Assembly: GCF_019209835.1 (NCBI RefSeq)
Contig: NZ_JAHUTS010000001.1
Span: forward strand, 124,001 to 188,000
Length of the DNA stretch: 64,000 nucleotides
Origin: Enterovibrio paralichthyis
GTDB taxonomy: Bacteria > Pseudomonadota > Gammaproteobacteria > Enterobacterales > Vibrionaceae
Direction of reading: 5' to 3'
Part shown: one piece after another, positions 8,367 through 17,680 of the stretch
Numbering within the stretch: position 1 is the first letter of the stretch
Layout: each line of letters begins with the position of its first letter
Translations under genes and position numbers: made by a program
The notes under the pieces: model-generated
What the model saw: the letters and a program-made list of their open reading frames with translations, nothing else
Database searches by the model: none
What the model was told of the DNA's origin: nothing

Positions 8367-9170
8367 ATGACAAAAAACATTCTTATCACCGGCTCAACTG
8401 ACGGTATCGGGTTGGCAACGGCAAAGCAGTTGGCAGCGCAAGGTCACAGCATCCTCCTTCATGGCCGCACTGCAGACAAACTTGAACGTGCCAAATCCGA
8501 TGTGCAGGATGTGAAGGGTTCAGCCATTGTCGAAACCTATCTCGCGGATCTTTCCAATCTCAAAGAGGTTGAACAACTGGCCGACGCAGTAAAAGCAAAA
8601 CACGAAGCGTTGGATGTGCTGATCAATAACGCGGGCATTTTCCGGGTTTCCAATCCGGTCAAAGACGATGGTCAGGATGTCCGCTTTGTGGTTAACACCC
8701 TTGCGCCTTACCTTTTAACCCGCAGGCTTCTGCCGTTGTTAGGCATTGAAGGGCGGGTTGTGAACCTGTCTTCTGCTGCGCAGGCACCATTCAATATTGC
8801 CGCGCTGAAAGGAGAAGTGAATGTTGGCGATGATTTCTCCGCCTATGCCCAAAGCAAACTGGCACTCACCATGTGGACAGAGCAAATGGCAGAAGAGTTA
8901 GGAGCCAATGGCCCGGTACTGGTGGCGGTCAACCCTGGCTCCATGCTTGGTAGCAAGATGGTGACCGAAGGATTTGGTGTCGCGGGCGGTGACATCGGTA
9001 TCGGCGCAGACATTCTTTCCCGGGCAGCATTGAGTGATGAGTTCGCTGATGCATCAGGTAAATACTTCGATAACGACTCCCAGCGTTTTGCCGCACCGCA
9101 TCTATTCGCAGCAGACAAAGGAAATGTGGAAGCCGTTGTACTGGCAATCAAGTCAATAGTGGCTGTTTAA
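8367..9170 (+). CDS. Short-chain dehydrogenase/reductase
   Basis: This 267-residue classical-type SDR has the cofactor motif TGSTDGIG (residues 8-14 region), NNAG (87-90), a catalytic Ser around 135-136 and YAQSK (160-164). The basic residue in HGRTADK after strand 2 suggests NADP(H) preference. It is monocistronic, with no obvious pathway partner on either side, so the substrate cannot be assigned. The start ATG 8367 is preceded by AAGGAAAAG. Confidence 0.88.
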   Translation: MTKNILITGSTDGIGLATAKQLAAQGHSILLHGRTADKLERAKSDVQDVKGSAIVETYLADLSNLKEVEQLADAVKAKHEALDVLINNAGIFRVSNPVKDDGQDVRFVVNTLAPYLLTRRLLPLLGIEGRVVNLSSAAQAPFNIAALKGEVNVGDDFSAYAQSKLALTMWTEQMAEELGANGPVLVAVNPGSMLGSKMVTEGFGVAGGDIGIGADILSRAALSDEFADASGKYFDNDSQRFAAPHLFAADKGNVEAVVLAIKSIVAV

Positions 9171-9435
9171 CCTTACCTTTCGGAATATAAATCAGTGCCA
9201 GAAACTTGTCCGGCACTGTGTTTTGAGGCACTAAATTTACGCAACCTCTGCCTTTCTCGCTCATGAATCAGACACCTGTAAAAAGTTCTGTTTGAGGATG
9301 TCATATCTCTTGTAGGGGTTTGAATTTTGTTGACCTGTGTTTGTACTCTTTTCATACATTGCTTGTAAAAGCGCCTGACAATGGATGTCTCTGAATTTTG
9401 CCTGTGAACTAAACGGCAGATTAAAAGGAATTACT

Positions 9436-10038
9436 ATGAAAAGTTGTCTTATCAAACTCGGTACGCTCACTCTGTTGCTCCTGCATGGAGGGTGTTCGAG
9501 CACGCTTAAACCTACCACGCTCAAGGAAGATGGATACTTTGACACAAGCTCCACGCTGAGACCGGAAGGTGTCATCATTGAGCAACCGTTCAAGCCTGAA
9601 TATCGCAAAATGCTTTATGTGAAGACGGGAGATGAAAAGAACGAACGATACAAAGAGTTTTATCTGACGTCTTTTAAAAACATGAACGCTTTCGACAAGG
9701 TGGTTGACCAAAGTGAGCTTGAATCCCTGGTTATTGAGCAAGGCCTGACTGACAAGGTTTCTAATATTTCCGACAAGATTGGCCTGCACCATCTACAAAA
9801 AGAAATGGGCAGCTTTTTGGTTGTTGAACCCTACGTTGAATGGAATGGGGGCTATGACTATGTTGCAAACCTCAAAGCCTACGATCCCGAGTCTGGCAAG
9901 GTAGTGCTCCATATCGAAAAAGAGGCTTTCAACTGGGCGGGACTGGATGACCCACTTTTCTATCCCCTGCTAAACGGGTTTGTTGAATGGACTCGGGGCG
10001 AAAAAATTTCAACCAAGGATGCACCCAACAAGAAGTAA
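9436..10038 (+). CDS. Predicted lipoprotein of unknown function
   Basis: This 200-residue protein starts at ATG 9436 with AAAAGGA seven bases upstream. The N-terminus (MKSCLIKLGTLTLLLLHGGC) is a lipoprotein signal with Cys at 20. The mature part is soluble and contains no motif I recognise. It ends 34 bp before a strong bidirectional terminator. A monocistronic envelope lipoprotein is the most that can be said. Confidence 0.7.
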   Translation: MKSCLIKLGTLTLLLLHGGCSSTLKPTTLKEDGYFDTSSTLRPEGVIIEQPFKPEYRKMLYVKTGDEKNERYKEFYLTSFKNMNAFDKVVDQSELESLVIEQGLTDKVSNISDKIGLHHLQKEMGSFLVVEPYVEWNGGYDYVANLKAYDPESGKVVLHIEKEAFNWAGLDDPLFYPLLNGFVEWTRGEKISTKDAPNKK

Positions 10039-10072
10039 TTTGAATTCTGACCGTTTCTACGTCGTGATAACC

Positions 10073-10100
10073 AAAGAACCCCGCAGTAGCGGGGTTCTTT
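10073..10100. terminator. Bidirectional terminator between convergent genes
   Basis: AAAGAACCCCGC-AGTA-GCGGGGTTCTTT forms a 12-bp perfect stem with a 4-nt loop. A/T tracts inside the stem ends let it work both ways, for the lipoprotein gene (+) and the symporter gene (-). The same AAAGAACCCCGC arm is reused at 15377-15404, bracketing the alpha-galactoside module. Confidence 0.85.
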
Positions 10101-10138
10101 GTTTGATACCAATGCGTTCGTTAAATCACATTACAAAG

Positions 10139-11851
10139 CTACACGCTTTTCAGTGCTGAAACCTTGGATTGCTGTTTGCGCTTGATGAAATAGTTCGAGA
10201 CCACACCGACAATCAGAACCAGACCACAGAATCCGTATACCTGCATGATGGTCGGATCGTTCGAGACAAAGCCCGCGTCCGAAAACATGATGTAAGCGCC
10301 AAGTACCATGTAAATGATCACGGCAGAAGCTTCAAAACGGAAAGCCCACGGCGTGACGTCGATGCTCTCATTGACTGGCATCACGTAATCTTCTTTGCGT
10401 GGCATAAAGTGGCCAATGACGAACATCAGCGCTGTACACACTACAAACAAAATGGCGAGCTGGTGCAGGAAGTGAATAGGGGTGTCGAACACCAGTTGCA
10501 TCGCAGCGTAGGAGGAGACAAATACCACCAGCACAACCTTTGCCGCAACCGCAGGAACCCGTTTAGAAATGTAACCCACGAAGACGATGGTGAAGATAGG
10601 CACACTGAAAAAGCCCGCTACCATCTGTAGGTATTGGAACAGACCTTCCGGTGCGTACATGATAAAGGGAGCAATACAGACCGAAATGATGGCGATGACG
10701 ATACCGAAGATCTGGCCGCCACTGACCAATTCTTCGTCAGACTTTCCTTTGCCAAACAGTGGCTTGTAGACGTTCAGTGCAAACAGGGTGGTTGAGCTGT
10801 TTAACACGCCGTTGAAAGTACTCAGGATGGCACCAAACATGACCGCCACGAAAAAGCCGACCAGCGGTTTTGGCAGCACCTCATTCACCAGTCGCGTGTA
10901 CATGGTGTCCGGGTTGCCTGCATCTGCCCCGAACATGTGGAAAGCGATGATGCCGGGAATGATCAGGAACAGGGGTGAAATCACTTTGATCGCACCGGCC
11001 AGGATAACGCCTTTCTGACCCTCTTTCAGGTTCTTGGCGCCCAGTGCGCGCTGGATGATGGACTGGTCGGTACCCCAGTAATAGAGGTTCACCAACAGCA
11101 AACCGGTAAACAGGGTGGAGAATGGCAGGGGATCAGTTTCCTTGCCTACCGATTGCAGCTTTTCAGGTGCGGCGGTTAACAGCACATCCAGTCCGCCCAT
11201 AAAGCTACCTGAACCTAGAGCCATTAAGCCAAATACCGGGATCATCAAACCGCCGATGATCAGACCAACACCGTTGATGGTATCGGCGATGACCACGGCT
11301 TTCAGACCACCGTAAATGGCATAGAAAAAGCCAAGCAAACCAATGGTGGCTGAGATAAGCGCTATCGCACTGAATTCAGATATTCCCAGCAACCCTTTCA
11401 CATCGAAGATTTCACCCAGTACGACGGCACCGGCATAAAGTGTGGTTGGAAGGATATTGATGACGTATTGGCACAAGAACAACAGCGTCACGAACTTCTT
11501 CACTGACATGTCATAGCGGCTTTCCAGAAAATCAGGAATGGTGGTGATACCTTGCTTGAGATAGCGCGGTACCAACAACAGCGCAATGATAACCAAGGTG
11601 ACGCCGGAAGCGACTTCCCAGCCCATTACGCTCATGTTGTGGGTGTAAGACTGGGCGCTCATGCCAACAAAGCTGGTGGCACTGAGGTTTGTCAGGATCA
11701 GGGAGCTGGCAATGAGGCCACCAGTCAGGCTTCGTCCACCGAGGAAAAAGCCATCCTGAGAGTTGTTTTTGTCGTTTTTGACTTTGTTGTAGGTGAATAC
11801 CACCACAAAGCCCGTAAAGAGCAAAAATGAAAATAGAACGGTGATCGACAT
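10139..11851 (-). CDS. Sodium:solute symporter (SSS family), probable galactoside/sugar uptake
   Basis: This 570-residue membrane protein has about 14 hydrophobic segments and SSS-family features (GGRSLTGGLIASSLILTNLS near the N-terminus; DTINGVGLIIGG; STFNGVLNSSTTLFALNVY). SSS proteins couple inward Na+ to uptake of sugars, amino acids or vitamins. It follows the alpha-galactosidase gene, 127 bp downstream on the same strand, so uptake of an alpha-galactoside or galactose is the sensible inference. The ATG at 11851 has AAGGAAA upstream. It ends near a bidirectional terminator. Confidence 0.9.
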   Translation of the reverse strand: MSITVLFSFLLFTGFVVVFTYNKVKNDKNNSQDGFFLGGRSLTGGLIASSLILTNLSATSFVGMSAQSYTHNMSVMGWEVASGVTLVIIALLLVPRYLKQGITTIPDFLESRYDMSVKKFVTLLFLCQYVINILPTTLYAGAVVLGEIFDVKGLLGISEFSAIALISATIGLLGFFYAIYGGLKAVVIADTINGVGLIIGGLMIPVFGLMALGSGSFMGGLDVLLTAAPEKLQSVGKETDPLPFSTLFTGLLLVNLYYWGTDQSIIQRALGAKNLKEGQKGVILAGAIKVISPLFLIIPGIIAFHMFGADAGNPDTMYTRLVNEVLPKPLVGFFVAVMFGAILSTFNGVLNSSTTLFALNVYKPLFGKGKSDEELVSGGQIFGIVIAIISVCIAPFIMYAPEGLFQYLQMVAGFFSVPIFTIVFVGYISKRVPAVAAKVVLVVFVSSYAAMQLVFDTPIHFLHQLAILFVVCTALMFVIGHFMPRKEDYVMPVNESIDVTPWAFRFEASAVIIYMVLGAYIMFSDAGFVSNDPTIMQVYGFCGLVLIVGVVSNYFIKRKQQSKVSALKSV

Positions 11852-11978
11852 TTTGTTTCCTTACCAAATCAGGCAACAAGTGGCTGCCCTTGAGTTGTAG
11901 GGTGTCCCTCCAGCGAGTTCTGGAGTGTGTTATCAGGCAAGGGTGGTTGCTCTGACGCTGGAGGGAACGGCTTGGTTT

Positions 11979-14081
11979 TTATCGTTTTTTCAGGTGAACA
12001 ATCAGTGCAGATTCCGGGTCGAGTATTGGCAAAGTGACACCGATTTCCTTCAGGTTGTCGCCGCTCAGTGTCAGGGTTTTATCCAGCCATTGGGGGCGTT
12101 GTTTCATCAGCTGGAAGCTGGTCTTTGGCATCTCGATAATCTTTACGTCATAGCGGGCGTTTTCTTCGGCACAGCTGACGCGCAGTGGGGCTGGCAACGC
12201 GTGGCTGGGCATTGCCAACTGGCAGACGGTGATCAACATTTCGTCGCCGTTTTCGACGCCGTATATGTTCTGATTCCTGTCGGCGGGATCGATACGGAAC
12301 GCGCGGCCGGAATGCAGCAAATCGCGGTATTGCTTGTGCAATTGAATGTAGTGGGCAAATGCCTGCTTTTCTTCCGGGCTCTCTTTTACCGGATCCAGCT
12401 CCACGCCCATGTGGCCGCTCAGTGCTGTCACGCCGCGCATATTGATGGCATGGCGGCGGTTGGTGGAATGACACTCCGCCGGGCCAATGTGTGCGCCCAT
12501 CACTTCTGGCGGGAAGAAGTAGCTCATGCCGCGTTGGATAGCCTGACGCTCCAAGGCGTCATTGCAGTCTGATGCCCAGAACCGCTGGGTACGTTTAAGA
12601 ATTTCAAAATCGATACGGCCACCGCCGGACGAGCAGGATTCAATTTCCACATTTGGGTGGGCAGCCTGAAGATCATCCAGCAAACGGTAGAGCGCTTTGG
12701 TTTGGCCGTGAACAGCAGCCTGTCCCTGATGCCCCGGTTGAACCAGTTCGCGGTTCATATCCCACTTGAGATAGCCGATGTTGTAGCTGCTTAGCAAATC
12801 ATTTAGGCGTTCAAAAAGGTAGTTAAAACACTCGCCGTTTTGCAGATCCAACACATACTGCCAGCGGCCGGAAGGTTGATGGTATCCCTGTAATCCCAGT
12901 ACCCAGTCCGGATGTTGGCGGTACAGGTTTGAATCCTTGCTGACCATTTCCGGTTCCACCCAAAGACCAAACTCCATACCCAGCTCATTAACGTGGGCAA
13001 TGACAGGCTCAAGGCCGTTCGGGTACTTGTTAGTGTCCAAATACCAGTCGCCGAGCGCAGCGCGTTCCCCGGTGCGGCCAACAAACCAACCGTCATCAAT
13101 AATAAAGCGCTCAACGCCCATCTGTGCTGCCTCGGTGGCCATTTGCATGATGTAATCAGGGTTATGGTCAAAGTAGATCCCTTCCCACGTATTGAGATGG
13201 ACCGGGCGCGGCTTATTGGATGGGAACTTCACGATCTGTGCGCGCACAAAAGCATGGAAGCGTTCTGAAATGCCATTCAGGCCGGTATTGCTGTAGGTGG
13301 CATACAGCCAAGGGGATTGATATTCCTCACCGCTTTGCAGGCGTTTTTCGCCGGACAACAGCAGTTCACCGGCTTGGACAAAACGTCGGCCATCACTTCT
13401 TACATCGGCGCGTAGCTGGTGGTTACCGCTCCAGCCAAGGTGGAAGCCCCACACCTGGCCCAGTTGTTCGCTAAAGCCCTGTGTGCCGGCAAACAGACCG
13501 GGGAAGTTTTCGTGTGAGGTGCGGCCACGGCGGTTTTCCTGCATAAAGCCGCCGTGTTCGAATTTCAGGCGCTGGGTCTGGAACTCGTGACACCAACGGC
13601 CGTGAAAGGTCATCAGTTCATGAGCATGGTTTGGGAGAGGCAGGGTCGCCGAGAGTTTGCCCAGACAATATTCGCCTGCCGACAGGTTTTTCACTGAGAT
13701 ACGTTTTTGCACCACATCGCTTTCTGCATCCAGTTTTATTTCGATAAACAACTCAAGCTGGGCGACAGCATCCTGCAAAGTAAAGGTGGCGCTGCAATCG
13801 TTATGATCCATGGCTGTGATTTCAAACACCGGTGCCCAGTCTTCACCGTGACGGTGACCCTCAATACCCGGCGCATTGAAATGACCGCTTCCCAATTCGG
13901 GGCAAAGCGAAAGGGGGACATCCACATCCAGTCGTGCCTGAGAAATAGGGCGTTCAGTCGACAGCATTAAATCCGGGTCGATCTGCGCGATTTTTGCACC
14001 CCAGTGGAGGATTTCCGGCACACGATCCACTTTGATGATCAGGCTGTGATTTTTGGATTTCAGGTGAATGATTTTTTGCAT
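11979..14081 (-). CDS. Alpha-galactosidase, GH36 family
   Basis: This 700-residue cytosolic enzyme (no signal peptide) hydrolyses terminal alpha-galactosyl residues of melibiose- or raffinose-type sugars. GH36 landmarks are visible: IIDDGWF, LWVEPEMVS, YLKWDMNRE (the Asp is the expected nucleophile), ESCSSGGGRID and WASDCNDALERQ (expected acid/base Asp). The length is typical for bacterial GH36. It is the first gene of a two-gene operon with a Na+ symporter and is divergent from a LacI regulator. A TGTTTTCGTAAACA operator lies about 10 bp upstream of its start codon. Confidence 0.94.
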   Translation of the reverse strand: MQKIIHLKSKNHSLIIKVDRVPEILHWGAKIAQIDPDLMLSTERPISQARLDVDVPLSLCPELGSGHFNAPGIEGHRHGEDWAPVFEITAMDHNDCSATFTLQDAVAQLELFIEIKLDAESDVVQKRISVKNLSAGEYCLGKLSATLPLPNHAHELMTFHGRWCHEFQTQRLKFEHGGFMQENRRGRTSHENFPGLFAGTQGFSEQLGQVWGFHLGWSGNHQLRADVRSDGRRFVQAGELLLSGEKRLQSGEEYQSPWLYATYSNTGLNGISERFHAFVRAQIVKFPSNKPRPVHLNTWEGIYFDHNPDYIMQMATEAAQMGVERFIIDDGWFVGRTGERAALGDWYLDTNKYPNGLEPVIAHVNELGMEFGLWVEPEMVSKDSNLYRQHPDWVLGLQGYHQPSGRWQYVLDLQNGECFNYLFERLNDLLSSYNIGYLKWDMNRELVQPGHQGQAAVHGQTKALYRLLDDLQAAHPNVEIESCSSGGGRIDFEILKRTQRFWASDCNDALERQAIQRGMSYFFPPEVMGAHIGPAECHSTNRRHAINMRGVTALSGHMGVELDPVKESPEEKQAFAHYIQLHKQYRDLLHSGRAFRIDPADRNQNIYGVENGDEMLITVCQLAMPSHALPAPLRVSCAEENARYDVKIIEMPKTSFQLMKQRPQWLDKTLTLSGDNLKEIGVTLPILDPESALIVHLKKR

Positions 14082-14091
14082 ATTACATCTC

Positions 14092-14105
14092 TGTTTTCGT
14101 AAACA
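14092..14105. promoter_or_regulatory. LacI-family operator before the alpha-galactosidase gene
   Basis: TGTTTTCGTAAACA is a near-palindrome with a central CG. A second copy, TGTTTTCGGAAACA, lies at 14214-14227, with the centres 122 bp apart. Both sit in the divergent region shared with a LacI-family gene. The shared pattern TGTTTTCGnAAACA is seen directly; regulation by the adjacent LacI protein is inference. Confidence 0.75.
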
Positions 14106-14213
14106 TTAACTCTGTGCGTAATCATGCGTTCAATGCCTCATGAATGGATTTAATAGCCCTATAAATGTGATTTAAAGTGGGTTTCAAAATCTGTATTTGT
14201 GGTTTGGATCTTC

Positions 14214-14227
14214 TGTTTTCGGAAACA
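14214..14227. promoter_or_regulatory. Second operator, regulator side
   Basis: TGTTTTCGGAAACA is the partner of the site at 14092. It lies about 87 bp upstream of the GTG start of the LacI-family gene, where it could mediate autoregulation and looping. Confidence 0.72.
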
Positions 14228-14313
14228 TTTATTGATGTTTTTAAGACATGATTCACGGGCGGGAAGGCTTTGTTCTGATAGATTTATCTGCGGACAAAGA
14301 GGGAGAGAATAGA

Positions 14314-15375
14314 GTGGCTGTCACATTCAAAGATGTTGCCCGTTTGGCGGGTGTGTCGACACAAACGGTATCAAGGGTGACAAACGGTGCTGACAATGTG
14401 GCCGAGGAAACCCGCAAGCGAGTTAACCATGCGATTAAAAAGCTGGGCTACGTGCCAAACAAAGGGGCACAAATGCTCAGCAGGGCAAAGTCCCGCATTG
14501 TCGGCATTGTGTCACTGGATATCTCCCTGCATGGCGTCGCCTTGATTGCCAATGGTATCCGCAACCAGGCACATGAAATGGACTACGCCACTGCGTTGGC
14601 GGTGCTGGCCGATAACACCATTGAAGAATTCAGGGGCGCGATTCGTGAGCTGATCGCCCAGCAAGTGGACGCGATTATTATCAATGCGCCGGTCTCGCGG
14701 GAAATGGCTGAAACTCTGATTGATCAGTTCAGTCACCTCACGCTGGTGTTTATTGATGTGCCGGAGGGAACGCCGGTGAATCACATCAGCTGTGACCACC
14801 TGGCGGGGGCACGCATGGCGGCATTACATTTGATTGGACTAAACCGCGATGCCTTTATTTGTATTTCCGGACCTGCCGTTTCAACGGCGTCGTCGATTCG
14901 CTACAACGAGTGGCAGAACCAAATCAGTCAGCGTGGAATAAAGGAAATTGCCCGCTACGAGGGGGATTGGCAAGCCGCATCGGGCTACAACGCCATCAAG
15001 GATGCGCTGCTGAAAGGGCTGCATTTTGATGCTGTGCTGGTCGCTAATGACCAAATGGCGCTGGGTGTGCTGTGTGCATTGTCTGAAGCCGGTATCCGTG
15101 TGCCGAAAACGGTGTCTGTCGTCGGCTTTGATGGTATTCAGGACAGCCAGTTTTTCTCACCGCCCCTGACGACCGTAAAACAGGACTTTAATGAACTGGG
15201 CAGACAAGCGGTGATCCTCGCATTAAGCCAAGTGTCGAAGCCCGGACAACCACAAGCCAAAGTCTTGCCCGTCCATTTGGTGGAGCGCCATAGCACTGCG
15301 ATGAAAAGCGATACCCACTATGACAAGCAGGAAATCCTCGCGCATCTGGAAAATATCCGCCGCTTGTTGCCGTAA
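14314..15375 (+). CDS. LacI-family regulator of the alpha-galactoside operon
   Basis: This 353-residue protein has an N-terminal HTH (TFKDVARLAGVSTQTVSRVT) followed by a sugar-binding effector domain (IVGIVSLDISLHGVALIANG; PKTVSVVGFDGIQDSQFF). The start GTG 14314 places the HTH at the very N-terminus, as usual in the family, with a GGGAGAG ribosome site upstream. An in-frame ATG at 14248 would add 22 atypical residues. It is divergent from the alpha-galactosidase/symporter operon, with two matching operators between them, so it probably represses that operon in the absence of an alpha-galactoside. Confidence 0.9.
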   Translation: MAVTFKDVARLAGVSTQTVSRVTNGADNVAEETRKRVNHAIKKLGYVPNKGAQMLSRAKSRIVGIVSLDISLHGVALIANGIRNQAHEMDYATALAVLADNTIEEFRGAIRELIAQQVDAIIINAPVSREMAETLIDQFSHLTLVFIDVPEGTPVNHISCDHLAGARMAALHLIGLNRDAFICISGPAVSTASSIRYNEWQNQISQRGIKEIARYEGDWQAASGYNAIKDALLKGLHFDAVLVANDQMALGVLCALSEAGIRVPKTVSVVGFDGIQDSQFFSPPLTTVKQDFNELGRQAVILALSQVSKPGQPQAKVLPVHLVERHSTAMKSDTHYDKQEILAHLENIRRLLP

Positions 15376-15376
15376 A

Positions 15377-15404
15377 AAAGAACCCCGCAATTGCGGGGTT
15401 CTTT
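15377..15404. terminator. Bidirectional terminator, perfect 28-bp palindrome
   Basis: AAAGAACCCCGCAA is followed directly by its complement TTGCGGGGTTCTTT. It lies 2 bp after the LacI stop codon and 8 bp before the end of the convergent ABC permease gene, serving both strands. Confidence 0.88.
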
Positions 15405-15411
15405 GTTCCAG

Positions 15412-16515
15412 TTAATCCATTTTTCTCGATTTGGTGAATACCAAACCAAGCATAAACAGCAGTGCCAGCACCCAAAGATGGACAAGGTGACCGGCCTGGC
15501 TTTGCAGCGTCGCGCCCATCTGATTGAGCTGGATGGTGGAGAGAATCGCCGGTGTGGATGGCGCAAGTTGTGCCAATGCGTTCATCCAGTCTGGCATTGC
15601 GCTCGCAGGCCAGACAAAGCCAGAGGTAAACAGCAGCGGCATGGAGCTTAACAAGATCACCAACGTGATGATCTCCGGTCTTTTGATGAAGCGACCAATC
15701 AGACTTCCGCAGGCGAAAGTCGCCAGCAAAAACGGCAACATCATCATGGCGAGATTTACCGGATCAGCCAGTCGGTTGATGCCGTTAATCGAGAAGCTCG
15801 CACCAAGGTAGTACATCGCCATCACGGTATAGATGCCGAGGAGGATAACACCGCGGGCAACCAAGTTACGGCGACGGGGCGCACTGTCTGCACAGGCCAG
15901 CAAGCCGGACGCAATCAGCAGGGTTTGCTGCAGGATCAGGATAAACACCCCCGGCACCACGTAATTGCCGTATCCGGTGGTCGGGTTAAACACAGGCACC
16001 AGATTCAAGGTGAACGGCGAATATTGTTTGGCTGCCAGTTCCATTGGGGTGTTGTGCATCATGGCACGGGTGACTTTCACCTGTGCGCCCAAAGTGCCGC
16101 CTGCGTTCACCACGCCTTCCGCGATGGTGCCGTAGGTGAGGAAAAATGAGGCATCACCACCCACAGAAACCACCGGGCTTTTGCCAAGCAATAAATCGCG
16201 GTAGAAGTGCTCCGGGATCACCACCACGCCTTCAATGTCGCCTGCCGCAATTTTGCTGCTTGCTTCATGCTCTGCGCCCAATTGCTCTGTAATCGCCAGT
16301 TGAGGCGTGGCATTCAGCATGCGTACAAAGGAGCGGCTTTGCTGGCTATTGTCATGGTCAACCACGGCCACACGCAGTTCACGAGGCAGTTGGTTTTGGT
16401 ATGGCAACGGGTAGAGCAGTGAATAAATCACAATGCCGCCAAACACGGTAAACACGACTGCGGGATTGGAGAATAGTGCTTTCAGCTCCTGGAGAAACAG
16501 GTTGCGCCAATTCAT
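15412..16515 (-). CDS. ABC-2 type transporter permease (second of pair)
   Basis: This 367-residue permease starts at ATG 16515, overlapping the stop of the preceding permease gene in an ATGA arrangement. It has one N-terminal membrane span, a large periplasmic domain (LRVAVVDHDNSQQSRSFVRML) and five C-terminal spans. This is the architecture of the YbhS/YbhR/YhhJ ABC2_membrane_3 type. It forms an exporter with the preceding permease, the HlyD-type adaptor and the TolC-type channel. No ATP-binding subunit is encoded nearby. Confidence 0.88.
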   Translation of the reverse strand: MNWRNLFLQELKALFSNPAVVFTVFGGIVIYSLLYPLPYQNQLPRELRVAVVDHDNSQQSRSFVRMLNATPQLAITEQLGAEHEASSKIAAGDIEGVVVIPEHFYRDLLLGKSPVVSVGGDASFFLTYGTIAEGVVNAGGTLGAQVKVTRAMMHNTPMELAAKQYSPFTLNLVPVFNPTTGYGNYVVPGVFILILQQTLLIASGLLACADSAPRRRNLVARGVILLGIYTVMAMYYLGASFSINGINRLADPVNLAMMMLPFLLATFACGSLIGRFIKRPEIITLVILLSSMPLLFTSGFVWPASAMPDWMNALAQLAPSTPAILSTIQLNQMGATLQSQAGHLVHLWVLALLFMLGLVFTKSRKMD

Positions 16516-17675
16516 GCTGCCACCTCCTGTTTGCCCACTGGAGCAGCAATGCGGCGAAGTTTCAGTGCTACCAAGCCCCAAATCAGGCTAAATGCCGCGA
16601 GTGCAAGCAGGGCGGGCGTTGCATCTTTCAAAGCTGCGCCATAGTTGAACTGGCCGATTTGCAGTGTGATGTAATGGCTCACCGGCAGCAGTGCACGCCA
16701 GCATTGCGCCAGAAATGGCATATCACTGGCAGGAAAACTCACGCCCATAAAGGCAAAGGCCGGGGCGGTAAAACCTGCCACCAGGCTCATGGCGCGGGTG
16801 GCGTTGCGTGTGCCCAGATAAAGGAGTGAACCCACCGCCAAGCCTGCCAGCACCATCAACGCCTGTGCGGCAAACACAATCGACCAACTGCCGTTCATCG
16901 GCCAGCCGAGGCAGAAGTGCATCACGGTTGCGAATACCACGCCAAGCAACCAAAGCGGAACAAACAGGCTGATGATCTTCGCGACCAGTGCTTTGGCAAC
17001 CGACGGGCGGAACTGTTGCTCAAGGCCAATGCGTTTATCGGTCAGCGCCATAGATAGCATGCCGCTGGCGACAATCACGATTTGCCAAAGGGCAGGCACA
17101 ATCGCTGAAACCAGAAACTGTGCGTAGTTGGTGCCGGTGTTAAACAGTGGCACCAACTGGAAGCGCAATGGCACGGATAAACCTGCTGCCTGCGAAGTGA
17201 CCGTCGTGCCTTTCAGCATTTTGCCTTTGGTTTCCACCATGGCGGCAAAGGTGCTCTGGCTTTGGTTGAGTGCCGCATTAACCAGTTTGCCGATCAGGAT
17301 GTATTGGCTGTTGTAAAACGCCGTCACCTCCGGCGATTCGCCGCGAATTGTCGATTTTTCAAAACCCACAGGGATGATCACCGTGCCATAGGTTTTGCCG
17401 CTATTCAGCGCAGACGATGCGGACTCAACATCCTCAAAAGCCTGTGACTGAAGCGTCGGGCTCACATCGTAGTAACGGATCAACTGGCGTGACAGGCTGC
17501 TGTTGTCGAGGTCGACCACACCCACAGGCAAGTCACGGCCTGTGCCTGCGGAAAAAATCGCCCACATCAACACAAACAGTGTCAGCGGTAACAGGCCGAG
17601 CAGGGCAGTGAGCCAGCGGTCGGTCAGGATCAACCGCCACTCGCTTAATACGCCTGCCATCAAAGAGTTCTTCAT
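16512..17675 (-). CDS. ABC-2 type transporter permease (first of pair)
   Basis: This 387-residue protein has the same architecture as its downstream neighbour: an N-terminal span near residues 23-43, the periplasmic segment LPVGVVDLDNSSLSRQLIRY, and C-terminal spans. Sharing the VVDxDNS block marks the two as paralogues forming a heterodimeric permease. It lies 5 bp after the HlyD gene and overlaps the next permease by 4 bp, so translation is coupled. Confidence 0.88.
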   Translation of the reverse strand: MKNSLMAGVLSEWRLILTDRWLTALLGLLPLTLFVLMWAIFSAGTGRDLPVGVVDLDNSSLSRQLIRYYDVSPTLQSQAFEDVESASSALNSGKTYGTVIIPVGFEKSTIRGESPEVTAFYNSQYILIGKLVNAALNQSQSTFAAMVETKGKMLKGTTVTSQAAGLSVPLRFQLVPLFNTGTNYAQFLVSAIVPALWQIVIVASGMLSMALTDKRIGLEQQFRPSVAKALVAKIISLFVPLWLLGVVFATVMHFCLGWPMNGSWSIVFAAQALMVLAGLAVGSLLYLGTRNATRAMSLVAGFTAPAFAFMGVSFPASDMPFLAQCWRALLPVSHYITLQIGQFNYGAALKDATPALLALAAFSLIWGLVALKLRRIAAPVGKQEVAA

Positions 17676-17680
17676 GGCGA

